Source: Nymphaea colorata (Eukaryota > Streptophyta > Magnoliopsida > Nymphaeales > Nymphaeaceae). Taken from it: a stretch of DNA of 64,000 nucleotides. Made by a program: the position numbers and the translations under genes. The notes beneath the pieces are model-generated. The model was not told the origin of the DNA. It made no database searches and was given only the letters and a program-made list of their open reading frames with translations. Below are positions 37,055 through 48,978 of the stretch, piece after piece. The DNA lies in NCBI RefSeq assembly GCF_008831285.2, contig NC_045145.1:11656802-11720801 (forward strand), read 5' to 3'. Within the stretch, counting starts at the first letter, position 1. Every line of letters starts with the position of its first letter.

Positions 37055-39831
37055 CTATCTATTCAGAGGTTCCAACTGAACTTCCATTCTTTGTGATGCA
37101 GCTGACCTATCATCAGTTAGCGTTCTGTTAGGATCCAACAAGTCAATGGAGTCATCTTCCTCCCCAATACCCATTATCCAGTCACTTCTCCTCAAGACGG
37201 CATCCTTCTTCCGTCGAACTTCATGGTATTCCAGGTAAATAACTACAGCTATAACAATCAAGAACCAAACCATCAATGCCCAGTTAAGCCCTTGGACATG
37301 CTCACCACCATTCCTATCTCCCAAGTGCTTCAACCCGCTTACTAGAGAAGCAATACCAACTACCAGGGCACCTCTACCAATAATAATATGGATATACACC
37401 CACAATATCCGTGCCGGTGAGGCATGCTCCCCAGCAGCTGGTTTCTTAGGACGAAATGAAGCATTTATTGGCTGGACAAAAGCAAGAAAAATTGCTGCAA
37501 CCCCAAACTTCACATGAATAGAGGAAAATGAGAACCCCCGCAGTTCTGCAGCAGCGAAAAGAATGCCAAGCAAGATGATTGCTAATCCAGAATACTGTAA
37601 GTACACATGAATCTGGTACCATCCATCACCCTTCACATGTTTTAAGTATCTGGCTGCCAATATCCCACTTGGAAGCAGAATTCCCCATGCCAAAAACATC
37701 ATAAAACCATGAACAGCTAGAACTGGCCGCAGGTCTTGCTCAGCCTCAGTAGATCCACGCATCAGGAGCACCCGAACAGGACGACTACTGGTAGCAGAAT
37801 GCATGTTCCTAATGCTCAAGTGATCATCAGACCAATGTGCACCGAGCGCCCAGACCAATCTTAGGGGAATGGTGGGGTCGATTATGTTCTTGCACTCTGG
37901 CTTGCCAGAAACACAAGCAGGTGCCAACTTCCGAGTGAATTCGAATGTGACAATCCCACTCTCTAACCTGCACCTAACATAGCTCAGTTCTTCATTTGTG
38001 GCATGGATATTGGCAGGTTCCCTGCCATCAATCCAATATGTGCTCACATGTCCTACACCACTTGAGTCGATCCAACCAACATAGGCAAAGCTGTTCACCA
38101 TCCCTGCACCGATACCGATTGCAACATATCCACTCTTTTTTCGCCTCGCACAGCAAAGGATATTGAGCCCTCGGCTAATGTCCAAAAAAGTGTCACTTGT
38201 TGATCATCCAGGACAACACTGTTGTTGTACATATCAGAGAGACCACCATCAACCACCTCAATCTTCCACCCCATCTTCTTACCATAGAACGATTGGTAAT
38301 AGACCTGGTCTGGTGTGTTCCTATCAGGTGACCATACCAACTCCTTCGGACTTGCGGGAACACCCTGTATAGTAGGCCCACCAGCATACACGATCTCCGA
38401 CGTGTTCCTTGCAGATGACGAATTTCCACCAACCTGATCAGATGTTATGTACAAAGCAACATCATGCCCAGCCTGAACAGAGAACTTCACTGGCACCCCT
38501 CTCTCCACCCGTAGCAGCGGTGCTTCCTTCTTATTGATGTACAACACCTTCGATGGGCTTGGCAAGTTGGGGTAGTTCATTGATGGACCAGAAGTGACAA
38601 TCAGAGGGGACTTCACATCAGCCACAATGAGGTCTTGATCCTCCTTATCTTTTGCTTCGAGGGGGCCAGTGCAATCATCCACAACCTTCGAGACATTCAA
38701 AGCCAGATAGCCAAAGTTTACAAGTTCTTTTCCACCATGGTTTTGCGGTAGGTAATAAGGACGGAGGGAGTCTGGTGGCCGAATCAACCCGAGCGCCCAT
38801 ATGACAGTGGCATTATCAAGTGGATCCACTGGGATGTCAAACTTTGTGTCTGATGAGACAAGTGGCCGCTGGTAGCGAATCAGAGAAACTCCGTCCCTGT
38901 GGTGACCATAGATCAATCTGGTGTTATTCACAGAGCCAATAGGATCTGTGCTCTCGTAGATGGCATCTGGGCAAACACCTTGAAAGCTGCCCTCCTTGTT
39001 CAAAAGGCACTCACTGTATTTAGTGATGAAGTAATCGTCAGCAAATGGTGTCCCTTCCTCTGTGAAGCCCGTCACAGCAACATCTGCGTTCAGCATTAAG
39101 CGATCAAAAGATCCTAGCGACATTGAGTGGTTTGCCCAACCGAACGCCATGTAATATTGCGAACTGACAGTAGCCTCAAGGCCGATGTCTATCGTTCCTC
39201 CCCCTTCTTCATCTTCCACATGATTTAGAGTCCACCTCAATCGAAAATTAGGTGATAGACTTATACAATTGTCAAACATGGTCGGCTGATTGTGATGAAA
39301 TCGCTTTCTCAGCCCTGAGTTATCTTTGGTCGCACGGTCATCAGCAGGTGATGGAGCTGGGGCTGAGGAGAAGAGATTGTCAGTGCTTGGTAGGATGACA
39401 TGACCGAAATCAGAAAATGTTGAACGGTCCCAAACGGCGAGGACACGGAACTGGTCCCAAGAGACAGAGTCCAAGAGGTGGATATTGAGGGTTTCATTTC
39501 TGAAGTGGCGATCGAGAGGCCTATCAGCAACAGGAAAGCCAAGGGTGAGGTTAGCGAGGTCAGCACCGGGCGCACCCCACCAGAAGACATTAGGGGAGCC
39601 TGCAATCATGTCGAAGCCATATATGGAAAAGGAGCAACTATTGATTATGTGGAAAACACCTCGGAGTTGGTGCTGCACCATGACAAAGTCTGACTCAAAG
39701 CCTGATAGAGGACTCAGGGAGCGACTGCAAATGGATGATGATGACGTTGTTTTGTCTAAGGCAGAAATCAGCAAGGCCATACCTAGGAGAAGGCCCACTC
39801 TTGACATAAACCAGATTGCGCCCTCTTCCAT
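37055..39831 (-). CDS. DM13-DOMON-cytochrome b561 membrane protein, one frameshift
   Basis: The minus strand is open from ATG 39,831 to about 38,140 and then, one frame over, to TGA at 37,055, giving about 925 codons without introns. N-terminus: signal peptide (VGLLLGMALLISAL). About residues 55-150: DM13 domain (FSIYGFDMIAGSP, FGHVILP). Then a first DOMON domain (MFDNCISL, YYMAFGWAN), a cupredoxin-like segment, and a second DOMON domain (VTLFWTLAE, GYVAIGIGAGMVN) that spans the frameshift. The cytochrome b561 domain follows, with its haem histidines in VHGFMMFLAWG, IHVYLQYSG, SIHVKFG and YIHIIIG and five to six membrane helices. The architecture and length match the Arabidopsis protein At5g54830. 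Such proteins are thought to pass electrons across a membrane. The shift lies in a 6-base run (38,136-38,141) where seven bases would keep the frame. Confidence 0.88.
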
Positions 39832-40879
39832 CTTCTATCTGTAGGAGAAAGGGAGGGGAGTAGGAAAGAAGAGAAGCAAGTAAAACCCTAAATTAAAAAA
39901 TACACACAAACATATTAAATAAGCAAATATCATTTTTATGAGAAACAGTCAAAACACACCTAACTTTGCCATTAACTGAAAGCACAACTCAGGTACTTCT
40001 GTTAAGCACATTTATTTTATGTGTTTTGCTTAATTGTCTAAAAAGGCAATTGCCTTGAATCAATTAAGATTTTAGATCTTCTATTTCTATTCAAAATTCG
40101 AAATCATTTTTATGTTGAACATCGATCTCTGACTCCAAGTACCTAAATGTCTAGAGACCAAAATCTATCACCAATAACAAACCCAACTACAGGATACGCA
40201 TTACAAATACAAAATGAGGAAACAAAATTGAAGTTCAATAACAAATTTTACTTAAAAAAGCACAAAATAAATTAAAAAACAAAAGAGCTTCCTCAAGATA
40301 GAACTTCATCATTTCATTTAAAAGATTCATAAAGAAGGAAATAAGACTAGAATGGCTATAGTCTACCATCTACTTCTAAATGAATCTATGCTCTCAGTCA
40401 AAAACTTTAATCCCCTCACAACCTACACAAAATGAACAATTTTTAATATATTGTTCTATGGGAAATACAACCATCGTAGCAAGAAAATAATTTTACAACC
40501 ACCAATTTTAACCATTTTAATTCATTTAAAAGTTTAAAAGTCATATCAAGGGTGAGAATCATTAAGCAATGATGAAGTGATAGAATACTGATAAATTTAA
40601 GACATGGACTTTGTCAACTCAGTATGGATAACTTAATGATTCAGCAAATCATGAATCAAATTATAACTGAAATTATCGTGAATTGAATTTGAGGTTTTTA
40701 ATTTTAAAAGATCATCATAGAAAAAAACAAAATTAAGAAAAATTTAAAACTAATACTAAGCATTATGAATCAAATGACTTATAGATGTTGGCCATCAGTC
40801 CTATCATATAGATTTTTTTGACATAATTATATGTTTATTTTGCTGGAACATGTTCCACTTCCACCCATAGCTGAATGTT
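39832..40879. other. 5' flank of the b561 gene, AT-rich
   Basis: The first 50 bp are purine-rich probable leader. The rest is AT-rich with no recognised gene or repeat. A promoter must lie here for the b561 gene, but no motif stands out. Confidence 0.4.
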
Positions 40880-41384
40880 GTTATACTCAGCAGCTCAAGA
40901 TCAAGCAAAGAGTTCTGCAGAAATCGCAGATAATTGACGCAGAGACCTTCAATTTGAAGTGAGAGACAAAGTTTTCCTCAAGGTGTCACCTTGAAAAGAA
41001 GTAACTAGATTTGGAAAGAGTGCTAAACTCAGTCCAAGGTATATTGGGCCATATGAAATCTCGGAAGGAATCAGAGATGTAACATATTGACTTCAATTGT
41101 CTGTTGAACTATCTAGGATCCATAATGTTTTTCATGTATCGATGTTGAGAAAATACATTCCTGAACCTTCACATATTCTTAAGGAGCAACCAATACAGTT
41201 AAATGAGGACTTGGCTTATCTAGTGAGGCTGATCAACATTGTAGAACAAAAGGACTCCCTAATTCAAGAAGAAATTGTATCATTTGTAAAACTACAGTGG
41301 ACCAACATGTCAAGCGAAGATGCTACCTGGGAACGAGAAGGTGACATGAGATCTAGATATCCTTATTTGTTCCTCATAAGGTGA
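40880..41384 (+). pseudogene. Ty3-gypsy polyprotein C-terminus (chromovirus type)
   Basis: Through two frameshifts and a stop, 40,900-41,095 reads SPRYIGPYEI after an EVGDKVFLKV-like region. The ORF at 41,097-41,384 then gives LSRIHNVFHVSMLRKYIPEP, PIQLNEDLAY and SSEDATWEREGDMRSRYPYL. This is the integrase C-terminal and chromodomain-like tail typical of Tekay/Del chromoviruses. A canonical EDEI-type end and purine-rich tract (GTAGGGGAAA, 41,412-41,421) follow. All upstream domains are missing. Confidence 0.82.
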
Positions 41385-41461
41385 GTAAAATTTCGAAGAC
41401 GAAATTTCTTGTAGGGGAAAGCATAAGCCTTTAAAAAAGGATGTTTGAAAAACTTTGAGAG

Positions 41462-41948
41462 GGGAGGGCTTATTGAGCCCTACTGCCTCATTCTCTCCTC
41501 TTTTCCAAAGAAAACAGAGAGGGTTTGGAGAGGGAGACATGGAGAGAACAGAAGATAAAGAGCAAGAGAGGTGAAGAGAGAAAGAGGAAGAACAAGAGAG
41601 AAGAGACGAGGGAGGAAAGGAGCAAATGAGGGACTGAGAAGATAGAGGAGAAAAGGGACAGTGCTGGAGGTAAACCATCTGAACTTCAATTTCTTCTTAA
41701 AATTAAAATAAATTGAAATTTGGATGGTTTACCTCCACCACCGTCCCTCTTCTCCTCTACCTCTCAATTTGTCACTACTTCCTTCCTCCCTCATCTCTTC
41801 TCTCTCGTTCTTCCTCTTTCTCTCTTCACCTCTCCCATTATTTCTCTCCTGTTCTCTCCCTGTCTCCCTCCCTCATTCTCTCAAAACCTCTCTATTTTCT
41901 TTAGAAAAGAGGAGATAATGAGGCGGTAGGGCTTGATAAGCCCTCCTG
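41462..41948. repeat. long foldback (inverted repeat), arms of about 240 bp
   Basis: The left arm 41,462-41,700 (AGGGCTTATTGAGCCCTACT ... GGTAAACCATCTGAACTTC) is mirrored by the right arm about 41,715-41,948 (AATTTGGATGGTTTACC ... AGTAGGGCTTGATAAGCCCT-like). A spacer of roughly 15 nt rich in A and T separates them. Several mismatches and small indels occur. The left arm is purine-rich and the right pyrimidine-rich; ORFs over them are artefacts. Transcription across it would give a near-continuous hairpin RNA. Confidence 0.85.
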
Positions 41949-42699
41949 TAAGTCTTTAAAAAGGGATGCATGTCCACATTTACATGGATGCAACTTGTAC
42001 ATAGAAGAGCTTGTCATTGCACTTTTGAAAGTAAAGTACTAAATGAAGGCCCTTCAAACACTAGTGTACAAAGGAACACAACAACGTTGAAATATCCTGA
42101 CCAAACTAAGGAGAAATGAGAACTTGATAATAAGTCAAAGAACTGTACAAAGTCTGAAGGGTGGAACGATTTGGAGGTGAAACGAAGGAATATCATGCAG
42201 AAAAGTTCCCAAATTCCGTCTCATACTTGTATATCAACTCAGAAAAAAATTCATCATGAAAACCATGTTCAAAGGTAGCGATGCATAACCATCAATACAT
42301 TGAAAGCTTAGGCATGTGCAATCTATCAGTCCTTTCTTACAATTAGCATTTAGTTCGACGACCATGAATAGTAAGCTTCATTGTTCTACAACCCGCTAGG
42401 CCTTATGCTCAGCCTCTACATAGTGATACCTTTAAGATCAACGCCGATAGATAAGCCTACTGGACTGGGGTTACACGATTCATTTAAATTTAGGTTTCCT
42501 TCTTAACAATAGAATAAGATGATAACTAGGTGACATTGCAACTGCAAAATGCTGTCGATGAAAACATACAATGGTTCATGCAAGATATCTCAAAAAACAA
42601 CTAATCAATGTGCTAAAGCTAGGATAGAGATCAAGTTCAATGGTTCACACAATATAACTAACGTCAAAAATCAACACCGGCATCCCGAAATTGGGGGAA
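41949..42699. other. anonymous DNA
   Basis: No gene or recognised repeat between the foldback and the duplicated cyclin T leader block. Confidence 0.4.
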
Positions 42700-43935
42700 G
42701 AGCAAATGCAATCTTCTGTTTACCATATAACTAACAAAAATATTCAAGCCGAAATGGGGGAAATCCTTCCGACGCACCTGAGGTTCAGAAATCGGCAAGG
42801 AAGTCCGGCAATGGCACGGGTGGCGGCCAGCGACTGCGACAGTGGCGAGGGCCAAGCCTGTTGATCGGTTGTGGAATCTCCGATTGGGCTCCACTGAAGA
42901 AAGAACAAATATGGGCGTTAAGGAAATCGGGGGTGACAAGGGCGAGCGCCGAAGATCCGGCGATTGAAAAAGACTGAGAAAGGGGGAGGGACTGAGGAAG
43001 GGGGTAATGGGAGTTACCGAAAGGGGGGGAGGAATTTGTTCTCTTAGCGTGCCGGGAGAGTCTCCGTCCGCCGCCAAGAGGGAGTTGAGGATCGCCGTGG
43101 TCGGGATGGGATTCACCGGGTCAGTCGGGAGGGGGTGCGTCTGTATTTCGCCGCTCAGGATGCTGCCGCAAAGGTCGCCAGATCAGTCTGGGGCTGCGCA
43201 GTGTCACGCCTGTGGATGTCTCAGAGTTTCGTTGATGGTCGGGAAGCTTGGCATCGTGATGCTGGTCGGGAGGGTCTCCGTCCACCGTCGCTCAGACCGC
43301 CGTCGCTGGTCGGGAGGGAGACCGTCCGCCGTCGCTCAGTCCTCCGTTTCCGGTCGGGAGGGAGACCGTTGGCCGTCACTCAGACCTCCGTCGCTGATCG
43401 GGAGGGTCTCCGTCGACCGTCCGAGAGGGAGCTGAGGTGCGCCGGCATGGTCTGGGGTAGGGAGAAACGCACACACACAGAGGGAGGGAGGGAGAGAGGG
43501 AGAGGGGGAGAGAGGAGCAAGTCACGGGGGCATGTGCGGCTCTTCCCCCATTTCATTTTCAACTCATATCTGGACCGTTCGATGGGCTTCATCGGACGGT
43601 CTTTATTTGGCGTTCCAGGACGTCGATCAAATGTTCAGTAACTCTATATGCTTATCCTAATTAGTACTACTAGTTCAGTTCATAAAATAGGATGTAAATT
43701 CTTGTCTACATGACAAGAATCTGACTAAGCCTACGCCAGACCTTCTGGACGCAGCCTCATTTAGGGGCCCATAACTAACTCTGTTGTAGGCATTAATTCT
43801 ATGGCTCTAAGATTGCCCAAATACAAAGTCAATTTAAAAATAAAGACAGCAAGTGCATGAGGTTTGGGGCGAATGCCTATAAATTTGCATTCTCCTCTTA
43901 CACTAACAGGAGTTTCGGTTACCCTCCAGAAACCT
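42700..43935. repeat. second copy of the cyclin T promoter/leader block
   Basis: It begins at the same word (GAGCAAATGCAATCTTCTG) as 31,032 and runs colinear to the AT-rich tail (AGGAGTTTCGGTTACCCTCC at about 43,910). The leader splice donor context CTCAG|GTGCGT is kept. The GGTCGGGAGG array is longer by at least one unit than in the 31-kb copy. No cyclin coding exon follows it on the minus strand (42,700 downwards), so it is an orphan promoter/leader. ORFs of 142-168 codons over it are composition artefacts. Confidence 0.8.
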
Positions 43936-45359
43936 AACCTGTGCACATCTTCGTGATTATGATGAGTACATAATGTTAGGAGATGAAAGGACAGGCATGG
44001 ATTATGTGTACGTCTACATGTCCAAAAAGATATTTTTACTGCTTACAAAATAGTATGCTTTCATTGCATGTTGAAGGGTCCAAAAAAAAAAAAAAACAAA
44101 GAAAAAAGACCTTCCTTGCAATTCATTAGATATTAAATAACTGCTTGCAACAAGAGCTTCTGCATCTATAGTAAAATAATGGGTAGGTTGGGAGACTATA
44201 TAGTATGTGAGATGAAGGGCATTTTGAGCCAAGCTTAGGGGCATGACCACAGTCGGCCTGCATGCCTTACCAAACCACCCCATGGGAAAAGTAAAATACA
44301 ACGACAGGAATGTCACACGTAGATCTTGGATCTGGGTTTGATGATGAATCCAAATCTAGGTCTAGTATCCAAGGAAAATTCTAGATGATGGATCCTAATA
44401 TGGTATTAAAATTTTGATTATAATTGGATATTTAGGATCTGAAATGAGAATAATGAATTTGGATCTATAAAGATAGATCACATTTGAGTCTTGGATGACT
44501 TGGATATATGATCTCTATCACAAATATGAAATGAAGATATGAAAATAGCATGGACCTGGACCAAGCTTAAGCTGGGCTAGTGGGTTTTACTTACACGACA
44601 TGGATTGGACGGGGGTCAGGTTCAGTTTCTGAAAAACAAGGTTCAGACCTAGGCTGGGTTTAGGCTCAGCCTTGGTGCTGCCTTTGGAAAATCCAGTTTT
44701 AATGGAAAATTGGGGTAGGTTGAGCATGGGCTTAAACTTTACTAGATCCATGAAATTTATATGAAAAACTAACTTAGGTTCATGGAGCTCGTAAGTTACA
44801 TTTAAAAAAAAAAAACGTGCATAATGAAAAATGACCAAAATACCAACTAAGGTTCTGTAATCCAAGAAAATCATAAAGCAAGGAGTATTTGACCCATACC
44901 CTATGTTTATACAACTCAGTGTAAGAGCGCTTTCCCCATTGGTGTTCTTTCCGATCTCTAAATTTAGCTCAAAAAGGAAATGACCATTTTGCTCATGTGT
45001 ATTTTGAAGTTTTTGGATGAATTTTTTTCGTTCTGACTGAACCAACCTGTAGGTAGGCACCAAAATAGGCTATGATTAATTGTTTTTTTGAAAAATTCCT
45101 CCCTAATTACTCTAAAATTTAAAAACTAGTTGTTACCAAGTTAGATGCAATACATTTATAAAGGGAAATCGATGAAGACTGCAAAAATCATATTTTTTTT
45201 ATTAGAATTTTCACAGCTCTAGTTGAGGGTACTTGGAAAAGCTACTTACTTGTAAGGACATGCTGAAAAATCAAAGTAATTGGCTTTAATTTTACAAAAA
45301 TTGAGCTCGACAACATGTTATAGAGTGCAGCAAGTACTATGAACGAATTTCATAGCATT
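43936..45359. other. anonymous DNA
   Basis: 44,300-44,480 is rich in GGATCT/GGATCC-like words. A 158-codon minus ORF (44,587-45,063) has no recognisable domain and partly translates GCTTAGGCTGGG-type repeats, so I do not call it. Confidence 0.4.
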
Positions 45360-45850
45360 CGAAACTAAACTCAACTCAAACCGAAAGGAATGAACTCAAA
45401 TCAAACTACAAGAGTATTTACTCTTGACAATATAATCTCGACTTAGTTTCAGCTCACTCTATCGGGTTGAACTCAAATTAATCTCAAACCCTTGAAAACA
45501 AGAGAGAGAAAGCAATCGTGACTGAATTGAACTCAAATCAGGATGAATTAACTCAAACCAAACTAAACGAAGCTTAATTTTTACATGATAAACATGATCT
45601 TAGCTGGCTTTTAGCCCACACTTCCACGTTGAGCTTACATTCAGCTCAAACCACTAAAAATAAGAGAGAGAAAGCATTTGGGAATGAATTGAACTCAAAC
45701 CAGGATGAATGAACTCAAACCAAACTAAAGGAAGTTTGGTTTATACGTGATAAACATGATCCTAGCTCGGGTTTAGCTCACTTTTTCGGGTTGACCTTAA
45801 ATTCAACTCAAACCCCTAAAAATAGAAGAGAGGAAGACCCAATAGAAATT
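45360..45850. repeat. tandem repeat, unit about 162 bp, roughly three copies
   Basis: AGAGAGAGAAAGCA recurs at 45,501 and 45,663, with a degenerate copy at about 45,825. GAATTGAACTCAAA and ATGATAAACATGATC-type words recur with the same spacing. The unit length is in the range of plant satellite monomers. Confidence 0.75.
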
Positions 45851-48810
45851 TACAAGTTAGTATAAGATTGAAAGATGACTCGAAATCAATGAAATAAAAC
45901 TCTCTCCAGTAAGGTAAACTTGTTTTGACTTGGTTGAGCTAAAGATCGTATTTTAAGTTATGAGAGCTGATTTGAGCAAAAGGAGAGCTGGCACAGACTG
46001 AGATAACCCTAATGAGCTGACTCAGTGATTCCTTAGATGATGCTAAATTGAAAAATGGCATAATTGTTCAAATGTTAGGCAATTCTCAAAAATTTGATAA
46101 AAAATTCCTACTTTTTGGGTACAATGACGGGATGTAGGGGTGAAATGATAATTTTCAGCTTTGATGACCTAAGTGATCTGGGTCTTATTGTTCAATGATG
46201 GTGTGAAAGGTGCTTGTTCAGTTAAAAAATGGCTCATTTGTTCTTGAAATTTGGTTTTTCAAAATCAAATTGAATCTCATGGTCAAGGGTAAAATCATCA
46301 TTTGGACTTGGGAAAGTTTTAGGTGTTCACCGCAGCCCTTGTTTACTACTGAGCAAGGAACTGCGATTGGTGGCAAAAACCAAACACCTATCCTAAAAGT
46401 GATGATACTTTTGTACATTGATTTTTTGAAAAAGAAAATCCATTTTGAAATATATACAAAAAATGCCCCAGTCTGAATACTAGTGCAATGCTTGCAAAAA
46501 ATGCTTGAAAATTCTTCTAAAATGGAGTACTTGTATGCTTGTGTGTCTCACATAAAATGCGAGTGCTTGTGAAAGTACTTGTAAAAGTCATGCAATGCAT
46601 GTCCTTGTATGGTTGTTTGTGCTAGAGCATGAAATCTCACATAAATGTGGTGTTTGTAAAATACTTGTGGACTTGTAAAAATGCTCGTAAAATTTGATAA
46701 AATTATTTTGCTTGTATCTCTTGTATCTTGAATGGACTTGCACAATTTTGTTCTTGTAAAATCAAAAACTTTTCAGCCAATGTAATGAAATTTATCTAAA
46801 ACAATTGTTGTTTTATTTCCAAATGATATGCTAAGAAGGGCTGCTCTCTATGTCATAGGGTTTCTTAGTGCATGATTTGTCACTATCCCAACTCATTTTG
46901 TAATAACGAGAAACTTATGTTTTTATCATTAAAGAATTTTTGGACTTGGTTGCCCTTGATTTTTCAAGCTAGCATTTTGCTCATTTTGTTATTTGACTTT
47001 GGTAATTTTGGCTCTTTTGTTCATGTTTTTACCTTATTTATATTTTAGGCTAACCTTCACCCGTAGAGAAAACATCTCACCACCCCACAAGTTACTATGA
47101 AGCTCCATCACTTTGCTGGACATGTATCTTTGTCATGTGCAATGTTATGTCTATTGTGTTTCCTACTGAACTATTGTAACGAGTTTTGGGTCAGTAGCTC
47201 CTATAACAGTTGACCTTAGGGTACTAGATGTAGAACACCCAAAGAGTTATTTTAGTTTCTGGTTTCAGTTACTAGGATATATGAAACACCAAGTTTACAA
47301 GTTGCATGACCTTTTGAGTTGCTTGAACATCTGTGGAAAAAAGCATGGAACCAGCAAAATTTTAGAAACCTGTTCAATGTCCCCAGCAATACACAGATTT
47401 AGCAGTATCTTCAGGTTCGGCGGTATCTCACCATTATATACTGCACCTTTAAATGACTTGCCTGGTATCGGATTCGGTATAACTCGTCACCTTATTTTGA
47501 ATTTGTGGACACGAAGTCAATTTTTGCTGTCAAGACAGCCATTAAAGTTCAGTCACGGTTAAATCAGCTGTTTGGTATGGCATTTTAACTTTACAAGTTA
47601 TTCTTCATGACATGCGGCGCTGAGAAGAGGTTTATCATTTATGCACAATTAGATTAACTTGCTTTGCACTAAAATATATTTTGTAATCAAGTTCAGCCGA
47701 AGTATTTACTGATTTATTAATGGAGCTCTACTGATTCTACTATTTTAATCCAGCATTGGTTGCATTCATCCCACCACTTTCTTGTACAACATGATCCAAA
47801 AGATCCTTTGTGTGGCAAACGCTGATCAGATTGATTTCAATCTCAAAAATGCTCTCCTGAAGCCATTCAGCCTCGTTGATTACAAACAGCATCGCATGTT
47901 TGTTTTCATTTTCGGAATTGGAAGCGCGCAGGGGAAGCTCAAGTAGTAAGCCTTCTTGCTTAGATGCAGCCTAACAGCATCGCATGCTTGTTGTCATTTT
48001 CGGAATGCTTCCAACTCTCCAGTCTTTCTGGCAGCTTCAACGTTTGTTCTTGTCCGACAAATATGTGTCAATGATTTGGGTTCGACACATACAGCGATTG
48101 GGGTCTCTTGCCCTTCTTGTTTTGGTCAGAGACACTAGAGCCTTTTTGCGCGTACCTTCTAGTTATTAAGTGACAAAGTAACGAACTATGAATAACGGAG
48201 CAGTCCTGACCCGCAACTTATTCAATGAGGTTAACAACATGTTCGCCATTCAAATAGGAGCTAGTAAACCAAAATCACACTGGAATACGCCTTATCATGA
48301 AGAATAGTCCTGAAGAATGGACGGAGTTAGATAATGCACTTTCAAGGCATCTTTTTTTCTGGTCAAATAAGTAAATTGCTCATGTCATAACCATGGTCCA
48401 GTTAAGCACCATAATCAAATAGTAAAAGGTGTAAAGCGATTACTACCTAGACAAAAGAGATGCTTGAGATGCAACATCAGCGTCAAAAGAAATTTATCTA
48501 CAAAGAAAAAAAAGATGCATTGTATAACTGTTTATCAAATTATTCTTTGTTTTTTTTAGAAAAATGGAGAGGCAAAAAAAATGTGTGCATGATTTCAAAA
48601 AGAAATGAAATGATATATCACAGAAGTTGCAAGCTAATATATTTTGTGTAACAATATGCTAACAGTATTCAATAAGATATAATATATACACATATATATA
48701 ACAAAATGAATGAATGTGAATACAAATTGCATCATAAAATGGTGAGACTGACGGTTGATCCATGAGTTGAATCTGAAGACCAGATACCTTCAAATAAGCA
48801 TTTCTATTCA
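45851..48810. other. anonymous AT-rich DNA
   Basis: A direct duplication ACAGCATCGCATG(T/C)TTGTT occurs at 47,887 and 47,972. A 93-codon plus ORF at 47,281-47,562 shows no recognisable domain. No gene is supported. Confidence 0.4.
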
Positions 48811-48978
48811 TCACCCAAACCCATGGAAAGCAGCAGGTGCATTGTTTGATAGCCTTGGCAGTTTCCTGGCTGCAATAACAGCCGCGACAAGTGCAGCTAG
48901 AGAAGCCAGGACAAATGCAGGTACATTACCACCTCCAAAGAGGGCATCCCAAGGTCCAGCTCCCAGGGCAACTATCAT
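48811..48978 (-). CDS. probable last coding exon of an unidentified membrane-anchored protein
   Basis: On the minus strand a clean acceptor (TTTACACAAACAG, 48,979-48,981) is followed by 55 codons and a stop. The product is a Gly-rich start (ALGAGPWDALFGGGN), one hydrophobic span (VPAFVLASLAALVAAVIAA), then a basic KLPRLSNN tail. Composition and GC content stand out from the AT-rich surroundings, as real exons do. I could not find the preceding exon in 49-50.4 kb. It may be a retained gene end or an isolated relic. Confidence 0.4.
   Translation of the reverse strand: MIVALGAGPWDALFGGGNVPAFVLASLAALVAAVIAARKLPRLSNNAPAAFHGFG

Noticed and set aside
38136-38141. Programmed -1 frameshift in the b561 gene
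   Set aside because: The heptamer is not in the phase needed for an X XXY YYZ slip, and nuclear plant genes of this family are not known to use it. A homopolymer indel is simpler.
43007-43641. 142- and 168-codon ORFs
   Set aside because: The same GC-rich array in the duplicated block; no homology between the frames used in the two copies that would indicate selection.
44587-45063. 158-codon minus ORF
   Set aside because: No domain and no splice or promoter context; partly low-complexity GCTTAGGCTGGG repeats.
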